A program made the translations under genes and the position numbers. 64,000 nucleotides of DNA from assembly GCF_036556685.1 (NCBI RefSeq), contig NZ_CP140614.1, positions 1,364,001-1,428,000 on the forward strand, read 5' to 3'. This stretch comes from Sulfurospirillum sp. 1612. Its GTDB lineage: Bacteria; Campylobacterota; Campylobacteria; Campylobacterales; Sulfurospirillaceae. The notes beneath the pieces were generated by a model, which was not told where the DNA came from, searched no databases, and saw only the letters and a program-made list of their open reading frames with translations. Numbering within the stretch: the stretch's first letter is position 1; every line of letters starts with the position of its first letter. Positions 1-9,056 of the stretch are shown one piece after another.

Positions 1-50
1 TTTCTAAATTATGCGCACCCGTTATAATAAAGGGGTCAAAATAGTATATT

Positions 51-1160
51 ATGGTGATTCCTTATGCTTTTTTGGGTATATTAAGCAAAATTTATAATAA
101 TATGAGGATAGCATGCGTGTTTGATACAAAAAAATATGACGAATGGCTACAGGTTTCACGGGTTTTTCAAATTCGCTACGTTGCTATTTTGACAGCGCTT
201 TTATACTCTTTGGTTGCCATACTTGATAGCATAATTATCCCTTCAGAATACCAATCATTAGTCCATTTTGTTCACTTATGTATCCTCACGCCAATTTTAC
301 TATTGATTGCAAGTTTGTCTTTTTTTAAGAAATATTATAACACAATGATATATCTGCTTATTTTAGCTCCAGCAAGTGCAGCAATTGGAAATCTTCTCAT
401 TACATCACAGATTAATACACCCAATCTGTATTTACCCGAAATCTATCTATGTATATTTTGGATTTTCACCATTTCTGGGTTAAAACTTTTTCATGCTACT
501 ATCAGTGCGAGTATCGTCATCATGATATCTAGTTTCTCTTTTTTCTATTTAACGCACCAAGAATTTATCATGCACTTATTTTGGATTCTCTCCGCCACTT
601 CTTTTGGTTTTTTGGGAGCTTTTTTACTTGAACGTGCTAACAAAAAAAACTTTTTGCATACAAAAGCTCTTGCAAAGTCTGCACAAACTGACACACTCAC
701 CAAATTGTACAATCGTGCTAAATTTGATAATGTATTGTCTTATGAATTGCAACGCAACAGGCGACGCAATGATCCAATAGGCTTAGCGATGATTGATATT
801 GATTATTTCAAATCGGTTAATGACACTTTTGGTCATCATATTGGAGATATGTTTTTGATAGAAATTTCTCAACTCATCAAACACAACATCCGCGAGACAG
901 ATTTCTTGGCACGTTGGGGAGGTGAAGAGTTTGCATTGATTTGTGTCGAAACAGATATCGAGGGAATGAACACTTTGGTGGAAAATATTCGCATCGCGGT
1001 GGAACAGCATTCATTCCAAACAATCGGTAAAAAAACTATGAGTGCTGGAGTCAGTGTGTACCACGAAGGTGACACCAATACCAGCCTCACCGCACGTGCT
1101 GATCAAGCGCTCTATCTGGCAAAAAATAGCGGTAGAAACAATATAAAAATTCTCTCTTAA
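51..1160 (+). CDS. Membrane-bound GGDEF diguanylate cyclase
   Basis: Predicted to make the second messenger cyclic di-GMP from two GTP at the inner membrane. Residues about 40–195 form roughly six hydrophobic helices with no recognisable sensor domain; residues about 210–369 are a GGDEF domain. The active-site motif is GGEEF (290–294), an accepted active variant, and an inhibitory-site RxxD (RETD, 281–284) lies exactly five residues upstream, so product feedback is likely. A TATAAT box at 23–28 gives a short leader. The start is uncertain: ATG 51 has only a distant AAAGGGG, and in-frame ATG 102 or GTG 117 are alternatives that keep all helices. The gene stands alone, converging on the next gene with a 4-base gap. 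The signal it senses cannot be read from the sequence. Confidence 0.9.
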   Translation: MVIPYAFLGILSKIYNNMRIACVFDTKKYDEWLQVSRVFQIRYVAILTALLYSLVAILDSIIIPSEYQSLVHFVHLCILTPILLLIASLSFFKKYYNTMIYLLILAPASAAIGNLLITSQINTPNLYLPEIYLCIFWIFTISGLKLFHATISASIVIMISSFSFFYLTHQEFIMHLFWILSATSFGFLGAFLLERANKKNFLHTKALAKSAQTDTLTKLYNRAKFDNVLSYELQRNRRRNDPIGLAMIDIDYFKSVNDTFGHHIGDMFLIEISQLIKHNIRETDFLARWGGEEFALICVETDIEGMNTLVENIRIAVEQHSFQTIGKKTMSAGVSVYHEGDTNTSLTARADQALYLAKNSGRNNIKILS

Positions 1161-1164
1161 ACTT

Positions 1165-1464
1165 CTACATACTCTCTCTAGCGGCATTGCAGGCCTTGAT
1201 GATATTAGGAAGATTTTTTATTGTTGCAGCATGCCCATCAACAGCGCACTTATATGTTGTATATCTTTTATTGCAGATGACTTTATCATATTGGACTTGA
1301 CCGTTTTCTTTTTCAAAGACGATGGTTTCATAAACTTTAACATACGAATTTTGATTGAGCCATGCGTGTCTGACTTCCATCTTGATAGTAGAGACCAAAT
1401 AGCGTATGCCCTCCACTTCCACAACATCTTGCAATTTTAAATCAGGCTGTTCATTTGGGTTCAT
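1165..1464 (-). CDS. Small conserved-type hypothetical protein, 99 aa
   Basis: I do not recognise this protein. It is soluble, mixed in charge and has no signal peptide or membrane helix. Short beta-strand-like stretches alternate with charged residues (around 15–60), and two cysteines sit at about 64 and 73. The start is supported by GGATT seven to eight bases before ATG 1464. It lies between the convergent diguanylate cyclase and the azlCD pair, which run in the same direction as it does; about 70 bases separate it from azlD, so it may be last in that transcript. No function is proposed. Confidence 0.6.
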   Translation of the reverse strand: MNPNEQPDLKLQDVVEVEGIRYLVSTIKMEVRHAWLNQNSYVKVYETIVFEKENGQVQYDKVICNKRYTTYKCAVDGHAATIKNLPNIIKACNAARESM

Positions 1465-1532
1465 CGATAATCCTTTGTTTTATTTGAATCAATTATATAA
1501 CAAGCGTATGATATTTTAATGACCATTTCATA

Positions 1533-1859
1533 CTAAACGAAAATTTTTTGAACCAAAAACATATACACCAATGTCGCAGAAATAATACTCAAGAGAGCAT
1601 TGCTGTATTTTAAATGCATCACAACCGCAATAAAAACACCAATAATCTCAGGTACACCAAAAGGATAGAGTGCCCACTTGACATCTTTGAGTGCATAAAA
1701 CACCAAGATGACCATGATCATGATAGGCATATTCCATTCGATATAGCGTATGGTCGCAGAAGGAGGCTTATTTCCAAAAAATAAAAAAGGAGTAATCCGT
1801 GTGATATACGTCGCAATGGCTGCGATTGCAATGGCTGCGATTAAATATTCATGACTCAT
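1533..1859 (-). CDS. azlD: AzlD-family branched-chain amino-acid export subunit
   Basis: Small partner of the two-component AzlCD exporter family, whose characterised members export branched-chain amino acids or analogues. The 108-residue protein has about four hydrophobic helices and the typical AzlD N-terminal pattern with a TYITRITPFLFF segment near residues 18–29. Its start overlaps the end of azlC by 11 bases, showing translational coupling, and an AAGG lies upstream of ATG 1859. The substrate in this organism is inferred from the family only. Confidence 0.85.
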   Translation of the reverse strand: MSHEYLIAAIAIAAIATYITRITPFLFFGNKPPSATIRYIEWNMPIMIMVILVFYALKDVKWALYPFGVPEIIGVFIAVVMHLKYSNALLSIISATLVYMFLVQKIFV

Positions 1860-2523
1860 TTTCTAATGCCTTTTTAAACAGTATCAACGTAAACATCGCC
1901 AACCCTAAGGAGAGAATCAACATCTTATCGCTTGGGAATGTCAACATCCCAATAAAACCAATGGCAGCGGCTATCATGAAGGGTTTGTGTAGTTTACTTT
2001 TTTTGTATAAATCAATCGACAAAACCACAAAAAGCGCGGTGAGTGAAAATTCTAATCCTTTATAATTAAACGGCAGAATATTTCCTAACAAGGCACCAAT
2101 CACGCTCCCGATTACCCAATAGCTTTGATTTAATGCCGTGATGATCAAATAGATTCTTTCGCGCTCTTTTTCGCCCACATCCCGTGTCTTTAACAAAGCA
2201 AAGGTTTCATCTGTGAGCCCAAATATCAGGTAGTGCTTTTTCCAAGAAAAGTCTTTGAATACACTCACCATCGAAAGGCCATAAAACATATGGCGCAAGT
2301 TTAATAAAAACGTAGCAATACCCACTTCTAAAACCGTAGCTTGAGAAGCAAACAGTACTAATGCTAAAAATTGTGCACTTCCAGCAAAGATAAAAATTGA
2401 CATAAAAAAAGCATAATACCAAGGAATTAAAAGCTTTGAAAGCAAGAGTCCAAAGGCCATACCAAGGGGAACATAGCCCATCAATACCGGTATGGTTATC
2501 TTAAAAATCGAAAAAAACTTCAT
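1849..2523 (-). CDS. azlC: AzlC-family branched-chain amino-acid export permease
   Basis: Main membrane subunit of an AzlCD-type amino-acid exporter. The 224-residue protein is almost wholly hydrophobic with about seven helices. It carries the family motif region GYVPLGMAFGLL near residues 16–27 and the LLNLRHMFYGLS stretch near 93–104, typical of AzlC. It is coupled to azlD by an 11-base overlap. Upstream, in the same direction, are a tiny membrane protein and flgG with almost no spacing, so it may share the flagellar rod transcript. Confidence 0.88.
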   Translation of the reverse strand: MKFFSIFKITIPVLMGYVPLGMAFGLLLSKLLIPWYYAFFMSIFIFAGSAQFLALVLFASQATVLEVGIATFLLNLRHMFYGLSMVSVFKDFSWKKHYLIFGLTDETFALLKTRDVGEKERERIYLIITALNQSYWVIGSVIGALLGNILPFNYKGLEFSLTALFVVLSIDLYKKSKLHKPFMIAAAIGFIGMLTFPSDKMLILSLGLAMFTLILFKKALENES

Positions 2524-2527
2524 AGCT

Positions 2528-2698
2528 CTATTCTTTTATATATTTATCGATATAGTGATTGGTTTTGATTGATGTATTGACAGATTTTTCTATCTGCTTT
2601 GGCGCACGCAAATCTTTTGGTTTTGTATCGCTATAATAGATGCTATTAATCGCGACAATGGTCAAAATAATGATTAAAAAAGGCAACAATAAAAGCAT
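2528..2698 (-). CDS. Tiny single-helix membrane protein, 56 aa
   Basis: Unrecognised. A start at ATG 2698, four bases past the flgG stop codon, gives 56 residues: one strongly hydrophobic helix (2–18) and then a basic, hydrophilic tail of about 35 residues. The same frame runs upstream inside flgG, but those longer versions would overlap a real gene. No strong ribosome site is visible, so translation may be coupled to flgG. Its position between flgG and azlC, with 4-base gaps on both sides, suggests co-transcription. It could be a spurious frame, but the clean helix plus tail argues for a real small protein. Confidence 0.5.
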   Translation of the reverse strand: MLLLLPFLIIILTIVAINSIYYSDTKPKDLRAPKQIEKSVNTSIKTNHYIDKYIKE

Positions 2699-2702
2699 GG
2701 CA

Positions 2703-3491
2703 TTACCGTTTGAGTCCATTGACCGTTTGCAACATCTCGTCACTGGTCGTAATCGCTTTAGAATTGGCCTCATAGGCACGTTGTCCGGTAATGAGGTCGG
2801 TCATCTCTTCGACAAGTTGCACATTACTCATCTCGACAAATTGCTGTCTAATTTCACCCAAACCATTGAGCCCTGGGGTACTTGTAATAGCATCTCCTGA
2901 GGCTGTGGTATTGATATAATCGTTATTTCCCAAAGAGTGTAATCCAGCAGGATTGACAAAATTAGCCAGTTCAATTTGACCCACTTCAGACATTTGTGTT
3001 TGTCCTGCTTGCAGAACTGAAACCGTACCATCGGTTCCTATTGATATCTGCGTTGCATCTTGCGGAATAGTAATCTGAGGAAGCAATTGATAACCATCGC
3101 TATTGACCATATTACCATCAGCATCGAGTTTGAAAGAACCATTTCTCGTATACGCGGTGGTCCCATCTGGAAGTTCGACTTGAAAAAATCCTTGACCGGT
3201 GATAGCCATATCCAGTGAATTACCAGTCTCTTTAAAATTACCTTGAGTAAAGAGCTTCGATACAGCGGTAGGTCGCACACCCAGTCCTACTTCAATGCCC
3301 GTAGGCGATGTTGTCGTAGCGCTCGTAGATGTACCGGCATACTCCATCGTTTGATACATCAAATCGGCAAATTCAGCACGTTGTTTTTTATATCCGATGG
3401 TGTTGACATTGGCAATATTATTTGACGTGGTATCGATTTGTGTCTGCTGCGCAATCATCCCTGTGGCTGCTGTATAAAGTGATCGTAACAT
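2703..3491 (-). CDS. flgG: Flagellar distal rod protein FlgG
   Basis: Builds the distal rod that carries torque from the basal body to the hook; it is exported by the flagellar type III apparatus. The 262-residue length equals the family norm. The N-terminal rod signature (SNNIANVNTIGYKK, about 27–40) and the C-terminal conserved helix (VQLVEEMTDLITGQRAYEAN) are both intact, and there is no cleavable signal, as expected. AAGGAAATAAG lies just before ATG 3491. It sits 31 bases after the flgF-like gene and is probably driven by the sigma-54 promoter upstream of that gene. Confidence 0.95.
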   Translation of the reverse strand: MLRSLYTAATGMIAQQTQIDTTSNNIANVNTIGYKKQRAEFADLMYQTMEYAGTSTSATTTSPTGIEVGLGVRPTAVSKLFTQGNFKETGNSLDMAITGQGFFQVELPDGTTAYTRNGSFKLDADGNMVNSDGYQLLPQITIPQDATQISIGTDGTVSVLQAGQTQMSEVGQIELANFVNPAGLHSLGNNDYINTTASGDAITSTPGLNGLGEIRQQFVEMSNVQLVEEMTDLITGQRAYEANSKAITTSDEMLQTVNGLKR

Positions 3492-3522
3492 CTTATTTCC
3501 TTGTTGATTTATATTCTGTCAT

Positions 3523-4326
3523 TTACGCTGATACGGATGCTAACTTGTTGATGGCATCGGTATTTAAATCATTCATATGTGAATTCATAACTTTTTGATA
3601 CATCTCCACCATACGATTGGCCTCTATAAGATGCACCATTTCCGTGACCGGGTTCACATTGCTACTTTCTAAAAACCCTTGGGCAATGGCATCGGTATTT
3701 TCTGATTGTTTGATGGCATTGATATCAGGGAATTTATAGAGATTATTGCCCTCTTTTTGCAACCCTTTTATATCTTCTGTATCGGCAATATAAAGTTGTC
3801 CGATTGGATTTCCATTCGCATAAAGTATGCCACTTTGGTCTGCTGTAATTTGTGCATTTTGGGGAATACTAATCAATTGTGAATCTTGAAAATAATTTGA
3901 GGGTAATACCGGATACCCCTCTTTGGTTGTGAGATTCCCATTGCTATTAATCACAAAAGAACCATTTTGGGTTAATCGTGTTCCATTGGGTGTCTTTACC
4001 ATAAAGAAAAGTTTAGAATCTTTCAGAGCAAAATCCAAACTATTGCCGGTTCTTTTCATAGCACCTTGTGAAAACTTAGTGTATTGCTCAGAAATCTGAG
4101 GGACTGTATCAATACTTGAATTTAGAAATTTGGCGGCTTCTTTGGTGTTATCTGCGATGGGCATGTTATCTTGTGTTTCTTGAAAAATTCTCTTGAAATC
4201 TCCAATAATCACTTTATCCTTCTTAAATGCCGTCGTATTTAAATTAGCCAGATTATTTGATATCACATCTAATCTGTTAAACTGCGTCACCATCCCGCCG
4301 GTTGCGTCATAATATCCACTTTGCAT
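3523..4326 (-). CDS. flgF: Flagellar proximal rod protein, FlgF (FlgG2)-type
   Basis: Rod component related to FlgG; the epsilon-proteobacterial paralogue is called FlgF or FlgG2. The 267-residue protein starts with a variant rod signature (SNNLANLNTTAFKK, about 23–36) and ends with the conserved helix containing NPVTEMVHLIEANRMVEMYQ. The central D1-like region includes a GNSLDFALK stretch typical of FlgF/FlgG. The first gene of a flgF–flgG pair, it follows a near-perfect sigma-54 promoter, placing it in the middle class of flagellar genes. GGAT lies five bases before ATG 4326. Confidence 0.9.
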   Translation of the reverse strand: MQSGYYDATGGMVTQFNRLDVISNNLANLNTTAFKKDKVIIGDFKRIFQETQDNMPIADNTKEAAKFLNSSIDTVPQISEQYTKFSQGAMKRTGNSLDFALKDSKLFFMVKTPNGTRLTQNGSFVINSNGNLTTKEGYPVLPSNYFQDSQLISIPQNAQITADQSGILYANGNPIGQLYIADTEDIKGLQKEGNNLYKFPDINAIKQSENTDAIAQGFLESSNVNPVTEMVHLIEANRMVEMYQKVMNSHMNDLNTDAINKLASVSA

Positions 4327-4357
4327 AGCATATCCATTGTGTTAATTTACAGATATA

Positions 4358-4375
4358 AAGCAACAAATGTTCCAA
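4358..4375 (-). promoter_or_regulatory. Sigma-54 promoter for flgF–flgG
   Basis: On the minus strand the sequence reads TTGGAACATTTGTTGCTT, matching the epsilon-proteobacterial RpoN consensus TTGGAAC-N5-TTGCTT. The invariant GG and GC are ten bases apart. It ends about 30 bases before the flgF start and points into flgF. Confidence 0.88.
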
Positions 4376-4417
4376 CTTCGATTTTTTCTGATATTAATTT
4401 ACTTTTAAATAATTTTG

Positions 4418-4425
4418 GGTATAAT
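4418..4425 (+). promoter_or_regulatory. rpoD promoter, extended -10
   Basis: GGTATAAT (TATAAT at 4420–4425) follows a T/A-rich tract and lies about 40 bases before the rpoD start. It is back-to-back with the flgF sigma-54 site; the two core elements are about 45 bases apart. Confidence 0.7.
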
Positions 4426-4465
4426 CCTATCTTTAAACTCCAATATCTCAAAGGAGCTTCAGCTC

Positions 4466-6307
4466 ATGTCTACAAAAGAAATATACGATCGTATAGAAGA
4501 AATATTTAAAGAGAACGAGAAGGGTTATGTTGTTTATGAACAAGTCATGAATGTCTTTCCAAAGCAGCCAACTGCCTCAAGTGCTAAGAAGATTTTAGCC
4601 TTAGTTAAAAAATATCAAGTAGCACTCATTACCTCTGCCGAAATTGCAAAACTCCGAAATAGAGAAGAAGCCAAACGACGAGAAGAAGAGCGACAAAAAC
4701 TACAAGATGAAGCACTTGAAGATGAATTTGATCTTGCCAGCGAAAAAGAACTCTTAGAGTGGTCTCGAAGTGATAGCCCGGTACGTATGTATTTACGTGA
4801 AATGGGACAAATCTCTCTGTTAACTAAAGAAGAAGAGATTGATATTAGCAAGAAAATCGAATTTGGTGAGGATATCATCATCGATGCATTTTGTTCAGTA
4901 CCCTATCTCATCGATTTCATCCTTGATTATAGAGAAGCATTAATCAATCGCGAAAGAAGAGTAAAAGAACTCTTTAAAAGTTTTGAAGATGATAGTGATG
5001 ATGACGATGATGGTGATGATAATGGCGACGATGATCACAACAACAAAAAGCCAACAAAAAAAGACGACAGTCGAACCGGTAAAGTGTTAGAAAGCTTCAA
5101 AGCTTTGGAAAAAGCCAAAAAAGATTGGATGAAAACACTGCTAAAACCACTCGAAGATGATGCCGATGAAGAAGCACAAATGGCTTATGATCTCACCCTC
5201 GCGTACAAGAAAAAAGTCTTAAAAGAAAAATTAATGGAATTGGGACCAACGAGTAAGTTGATTAACGAGTTGGTACGTTCGATGGAAACGGCACTAAAAA
5301 GTGATACCGAATTTGAAAAAGAGTTAAAAAGACTCGAATACATGCTACCACTTTTCAATGAATCTCTGAGAAAAAATCATGAAAAAATTCTCAGTAAAAT
5401 CGTCAAAATGAGTAAAGAAGAAGTGACCGCAGAAGTGCCTGAAGCGACGATGGTCTCTACCTATATGAAAATCAAAAAATTGTTTCAAACCAAAGAAGCG
5501 AGTAAACAAGGATTTGATTTAGAAGAAGACAGACTCAAAGAGATTTTAGAACAAATCAAAAGAGGTAAAAAAATTGCCGATGGAGCAAAAACAAGAATGG
5601 CAAAATCAAACCTCAGATTGGTTGTCTCTATTGCCAAACGCTACACAAACCGTGGTTTGCCATTTCTTGATTTAATTCAAGAAGGTAACATTGGCTTGAT
5701 GAAAGCGGTTGATAAATTTGAGTACAAAAAAGGCTACAAATTTTCGACCTATGCCACATGGTGGATTCGTCAAGCGATTAGCCGTGCCATTGCAGATCAA
5801 GCTAGAACCATTAGAATTCCAATTCATATGATTGAGACTATTAATCGTATCAATAAAATCATACGAAAACACTTACAAGAAAATGGTAAAGAACCGGATG
5901 TTGATAAAATCGCAGCAGAAGTCGGTCTCAGCGTTGACAAGGTCAAAAATGTGATTAAAATCACCAAAGAGCCTATCTCACTCGAAGCACCTATTGGCAA
6001 TGAAGAAGATGGTAAGTTTGGAGATTTTGTTGAAGATAAAAGCAGTATCTCTCCGATGGAAAACATTTTAAAACACGATTTAAAAGATCAAATCGACGAT
6101 GTGTTAGAACAACTCAATGATAGAGAAAAAGCTGTCATTAGGATGCGATTTGGACTTATGTTTGACGAAAGTGATCGTACGCTTGAAGAAATCGGTAAAG
6201 AGTTAAGCGTCACGAGAGAACGTGTCAGACAGATAGAGAGTTCCGCCATCAAAAAACTCAAACATCCAAAAGTCGGTAGAAAGCTAAAGAATTACATTGA
6301 AAGCTAA
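4466..6307 (+). CDS. rpoD: Primary sigma factor RpoD (sigma-70)
   Basis: Directs RNA polymerase to housekeeping promoters. ATG 4466 is chosen over an earlier in-frame ATG (4415) because AAGGAG lies ten bases ahead of it and the -10 box at 4420 falls inside the longer frame; this gives 613 residues. Visible in order: region 1.1 (about 1–80), region 1.2 ([11 protein letters not shown], near 108–118), a non-conserved region, region 2 (380–445, with the [19 protein letters not shown] and [10 protein letters not shown] motifs), region 3, and region 4 with a helix-turn-helix ([17 protein letters not shown]) at about 580–600. The non-conserved region holds a striking aspartate-rich tract at about residues 175–190. 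The downstream PAS-like gene starts 13 bases after the stop. Confidence 0.97.
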   Translation: MSTKEIYDRIEEIFKENEKGYVVYEQVMNVFPKQPTASSAKKILALVKKYQVALITSAEIAKLRNREEAKRREEERQKLQDEALEDEFDLASEKELLEWSRSDSPVRMYLREMGQISLLTKEEEIDISKKIEFGEDIIIDAFCSVPYLIDFILDYREALINRERRVKELFKSFEDDSDDDDDGDDNGDDDHNNKKPTKKDDSRTGKVLESFKALEKAKKDWMKTLLKPLEDDADEEAQMAYDLTLAYKKKVLKEKLMELGPTSKLINELVRSMETALKSDTEFEKELKRLEYMLPLFNESLRKNHEKILSKIVKMSKEEVTAEVPEATMVSTYMKIKKLFQTKEASKQGFDLEEDRLKEILEQIKRGKKIADGAKTRMAKSNLRLVVSIAKRYTNRGLPFLDLIQEGNIGLMKAVDKFEYKKGYKFSTYATWWIRQAISRAIADQARTIRIPIHMIETINRINKIIRKHLQENGKEPDVDKIAAEVGLSVDKVKNVIKITKEPISLEAPIGNEEDGKFGDFVEDKSSISPMENILKHDLKDQIDDVLEQLNDREKAVIRMRFGLMFDESDRTLEEIGKELSVTRERVRQIESSAIKKLKHPKVGRKLKNYIES

Positions 6308-6320
6308 TACGGAATTGGAA

Positions 6321-7022
6321 ATGACTTTTAACGAAGCATGGATTGAGTATGATTACAATCCTTTTATAACTTTTGACACGGATGAAAAGGTTAAGTCCTT
6401 GAACCAAGAAGCCCAATATCTCTTAGGTGAAGTCTCACCTAAGAAGATTTTTGAACTTGCAAAAACCTACGCCAGCATGTCTTATGGATTTAAAACCACC
6501 ATCTTAGACCTCAATTTTGGTCCTTATACGTTTTATGCTATCACCGTAGGATATTTGGATGAGAGTGAAATCGGCATCAAACTTTACAAAAAAGCAGCCA
6601 AGAAACTCTCATCAATCGACGAATATGGCGAAATTGTCAATCTCTATTCACTACTTGACCTTTGCATTAGTGCATCAAGTGCCAGTCGCAGTCACATCAA
6701 GCATACCAAAGTTTTTGATCCTACATTTCCGGAAATTCGTCTGAAGATTGAGGATTTTACGAGATTATTAAACAAAATCTATTCTTCTTACTTAGAATCT
6801 GATACCATTACGTCAAAATTGATGCTCAACACCGGGGAATACATCAAATTTGACAATAAAAAATATCCAATTTTTTCAATATATATCACCGGAGAACGAC
6901 GCGATAAAAAACTTGCATCAAATATAGAAGAGATTTCACAACAAGCAAACTCATTCGTACAATTTAAAGATAATACGACAATTTTAAGCTCTGCTTTAGT
7001 GTCGGGAGAAACCGGACAGTAA
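6321..7022 (+). CDS. Hypothetical protein with PAS-like N-terminus
   Basis: Unrecognised 233-residue soluble protein. Residues about 10–40 resemble the start of a PAS sensor fold (NPFITFDTDEKVKSLNQEA, then LLG), but no effector domain follows. The middle is helical and the last 60 residues look strand-rich. The start is ATG 6321, preceded by GGAATTGGAA; a TTG at 6297 inside rpoD is less likely. It follows rpoD by 13 bases, so the two are probably co-transcribed, which may hint at a signalling role, but nothing proves it. Its 3' end overlaps the convergent membrane-protein gene by 27 bases. Confidence 0.75.
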   Translation: MTFNEAWIEYDYNPFITFDTDEKVKSLNQEAQYLLGEVSPKKIFELAKTYASMSYGFKTTILDLNFGPYTFYAITVGYLDESEIGIKLYKKAAKKLSSIDEYGEIVNLYSLLDLCISASSASRSHIKHTKVFDPTFPEIRLKIEDFTRLLNKIYSSYLESDTITSKLMLNTGEYIKFDNKKYPIFSIYITGERRDKKLASNIEEISQQANSFVQFKDNTTILSSALVSGETGQ

Positions 7023-7502
7023 ACTTACCACAGGCACCACACTCAATCCTATAAAAAAAGGAACGGCTGCAAAAATATCATGACGTATCAAAAACAGTAT
7101 CATGATAAAGAGTACCCCATAAGCCAATGCCCTATAAAGGCTCAAAGCGCCGCTGATTCCACTCACTAAGCCAGAGATCATAGTTCTTAGTTTCGTCGGT
7201 TTTTTAGCGTCTTGAGCCTCTTGAATTGGCATCTTCTGTTCATCTTCTTCAAAAAGATTATAAGGGTCTTCAAGTTTATCATACGCATCGTTATCTTCGC
7301 CGTAATCTTTGGCGTCAATTTTCTTCTCAATCATGATTTTATAAGAAAAGAATGATGCAAAGGTAATCAGCATCGAACCGATAAATGCCAATTGGGTGTT
7401 AATCAGCCACCAGCCACCTGCAAAGAGAGATACGGCAATCAAAATAACATCGACAATGACATAAAGAAAAGAAAGCTTACGAATCGTCATCATCTTCGTC
7501 AT
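6996..7502 (-). CDS. Unknown membrane protein with acidic loop
   Basis: Unrecognised. Starting at ATG 7502 it has 168 residues: two helices (about 13–55), a long acidic cytosolic-type loop rich in Asp/Glu (65–95), then two helices (about 115–165). Several ATG codons cluster at 7490–7547 and no strong ribosome site separates them; the longest version would overlap the AtpZ/AtpI gene by 71 bases, so a shorter one is preferred. It is last in a hemL–AtpZ/I operon. The acidic loop mirrors the acidic C-terminus of its neighbour, so a heme or ATP-synthase link is conceivable, but this is inference. Confidence 0.7.
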   Translation of the reverse strand: MTKMMTIRKLSFLYVIVDVILIAVSLFAGGWWLINTQLAFIGSMLITFASFFSYKIMIEKKIDAKDYGEDNDAYDKLEDPYNLFEEDEQKMPIQEAQDAKKPTKLRTMISGLVSGISGALSLYRALAYGVLFIMILFLIRHDIFAAVPFFIGLSVVPVVSLLSGFSRH

Positions 7503-7773
7503 CATCGCTTTTTGTTTGTTTGTATCGTACGTCATCTTTGAGTTCATCCAAAGATTTCATCTGTTTTTTATACGCTTTATAAACATTAAGGATAGCTGCG
7601 CTAATTCCCCAAAATACACCCAACCATAAAAGCCATGTTTGATGGAAATAGTTTTTCATCAAAAGCCCTAATCCTACGCCGATTAAGACGGCAACCACCA
7701 TAGAGATGCCAAGCGATAATTGCTCTGCACCTTCTATGATAGGAGCAAACTTTGGTTTTTTCTTCTCACTCAT
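7477..7773 (-). CDS. AtpZ/AtpI-family small membrane protein
   Basis: Two-helix protein of 98 residues resembling AtpI/AtpZ, which assist assembly of, or cation supply to, F-type ATP synthase. Helices lie at about 22–40 and 47–65, with a glycine-rich first helix ([14 protein letters not shown]) typical of the family. The C-terminus is a run of Asp/Glu residues. It overlaps hemL by four bases (ATGA) and the next gene at its 3' end. It is not next to atp genes here, although atpB lies about 30 kb away. Confidence 0.75.
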   Translation of the reverse strand: MSEKKKPKFAPIIEGAEQLSLGISMVVAVLIGVGLGLLMKNYFHQTWLLWLGVFWGISAAILNVYKAYKKQMKSLDELKDDVRYKQTKSDDDEDDDDS

Positions 7774-9056
7774 TTAATCTCTTTAAAGACTGCTTTAGCC
7801 GCATCAAGTGTTTGCTCAACAATAGAGTCATTGATTTTGGTACAAATAAATCCCGTTTCAAATTGAGAACATGCAAAATAAAAACCACGCTCTAACATTC
7901 CTTGATGAAATTTTGCAAACATTTGGGTATCAGATTGTAATGCATCTGCGAAATTTTTCACTTCATGAGCATTAAAGAAAAACCCAAACATACTGCCGCG
8001 AACATTCACTTGCAAGTCAATACCCTCACCCTTTGCTGCTTCTTTTAATCCATCGGTTAATTTCTTTGCTAATCGACCAAATTCTGCGTAAATTTCAGGA
8101 TGTTCTAAAATTTTACTTACGGATGCAAGTCCCGCATTCATAGCCACAGGATTTCCACTAAGCGTTCCGGCTTGATAAATCGGACCATCTGGACTGAGTT
8201 CATTCATGATTTCTTCTCTTGAGCCAAAAGCACCCACAGGCATTCCCCCACCGATTACTTTACCATACGTCATGATATCAGGTTTCACCCCAACTAAACC
8301 GGTCGCACCTTTGAGTGATGCCCTAAATCCACTCATCACTTCATCAAAAATTAATAAAGCGCCATATTCATCACACAGAGCCCGTAATCCTTCCAAGAAA
8401 TCAACATCTGCGGGGACCAATCCCATATTACCAGCCACAGGCTCAATAATCACACAAGCCACGCCTTTAGAATTTTCAAAACATTGTTTGACACTTTCAA
8501 TATCATTATATTTAGCCAAGAGTGTGTGTTTTGTAATATCAGCAGGAACACCAGGAGAACTCGGAGTCCCAAATGTCACGGCGCCACTGCCAGCTTGGAC
8601 TAAGAGAGAATCACTATGTCCGTGATAACAGCCTTCAAATTTGATAATATCATCTCGGTGTGTATAGCCTCGAGCCAATCTGATTGCACTCATAACCGCT
8701 TCAGTACCGCTACTCACAAATCGTATTTTATCAATACCATCAAAAAGGTCACTGATTTTTTTTGCCAATACGGTTTCTACTTGTGTGGGAGCTCCAAAAC
8801 TCAAACCTTTTTTAACCGAATCAATCACTGCTTTTTCGATTGTAGCATCACAATGTCCAAAGATGAGTGGCCCCCAACTTTGTACGTAATCCACATAACG
8901 GTTGCCGTCAATATCAAAGAGATAAGCCTCTTCACCTCGCTCAATAAAAGGAGGCACGCCCCCAACACTTTTAAACGCGCGTACCGGTGAATCTACACCT
9001 CCGGGGATTACTTCTTGTGCTTTTTTGAATGCTTCATGACTTTGTTTTGTGTTCAT
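7770..9056 (-). CDS. hemL: Glutamate-1-semialdehyde 2,1-aminomutase HemL
   Basis: PLP enzyme that converts glutamate-1-semialdehyde to 5-aminolevulinate, the tetrapyrrole precursor of heme and sirohaem, by the C5 pathway. Its 428 residues match the family. Visible are the [11 protein letters not shown]-terminal signature, the [15 protein letters not shown] phosphate-binding stretch (about 120), the [10 protein letters not shown] aspartate motif (about 240) and the PLP lysine in [17 protein letters not shown] (about 265). GAAGGAAAT precedes ATG 9056, which overlaps the stop of the MetF-like gene (TAATG), so the two are coupled. Confidence 0.97.
   Translation of the reverse strand: MNTKQSHEAFKKAQEVIPGGVDSPVRAFKSVGGVPPFIERGEEAYLFDIDGNRYVDYVQSWGPLIFGHCDATIEKAVIDSVKKGLSFGAPTQVETVLAKKISDLFDGIDKIRFVSSGTEAVMSAIRLARGYTHRDDIIKFEGCYHGHSDSLLVQAGSGAVTFGTPSSPGVPADITKHTLLAKYNDIESVKQCFENSKGVACVIIEPVAGNMGLVPADVDFLEGLRALCDEYGALLIFDEVMSGFRASLKGATGLVGVKPDIMTYGKVIGGGMPVGAFGSREEIMNELSPDGPIYQAGTLSGNPVAMNAGLASVSKILEHPEIYAEFGRLAKKLTDGLKEAAKGEGIDLQVNVRGSMFGFFFNAHEVKNFADALQSDTQMFAKFHQGMLERGFYFACSQFETGFICTKINDSIVEQTLDAAKAVFKEIK

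Noticed and set aside
4415-4465. In-frame ATG upstream of rpoD that would add 17 residues
   Set aside because: The likely -10 box overlaps it, and a strong AAGGAG precedes the later ATG at 4466.
4985-5040. GAT-rich repeat as a tandem-repeat locus or CRISPR-like array
   Set aside because: It is an imperfect codon repeat inside rpoD, without spacers or equal-length units.
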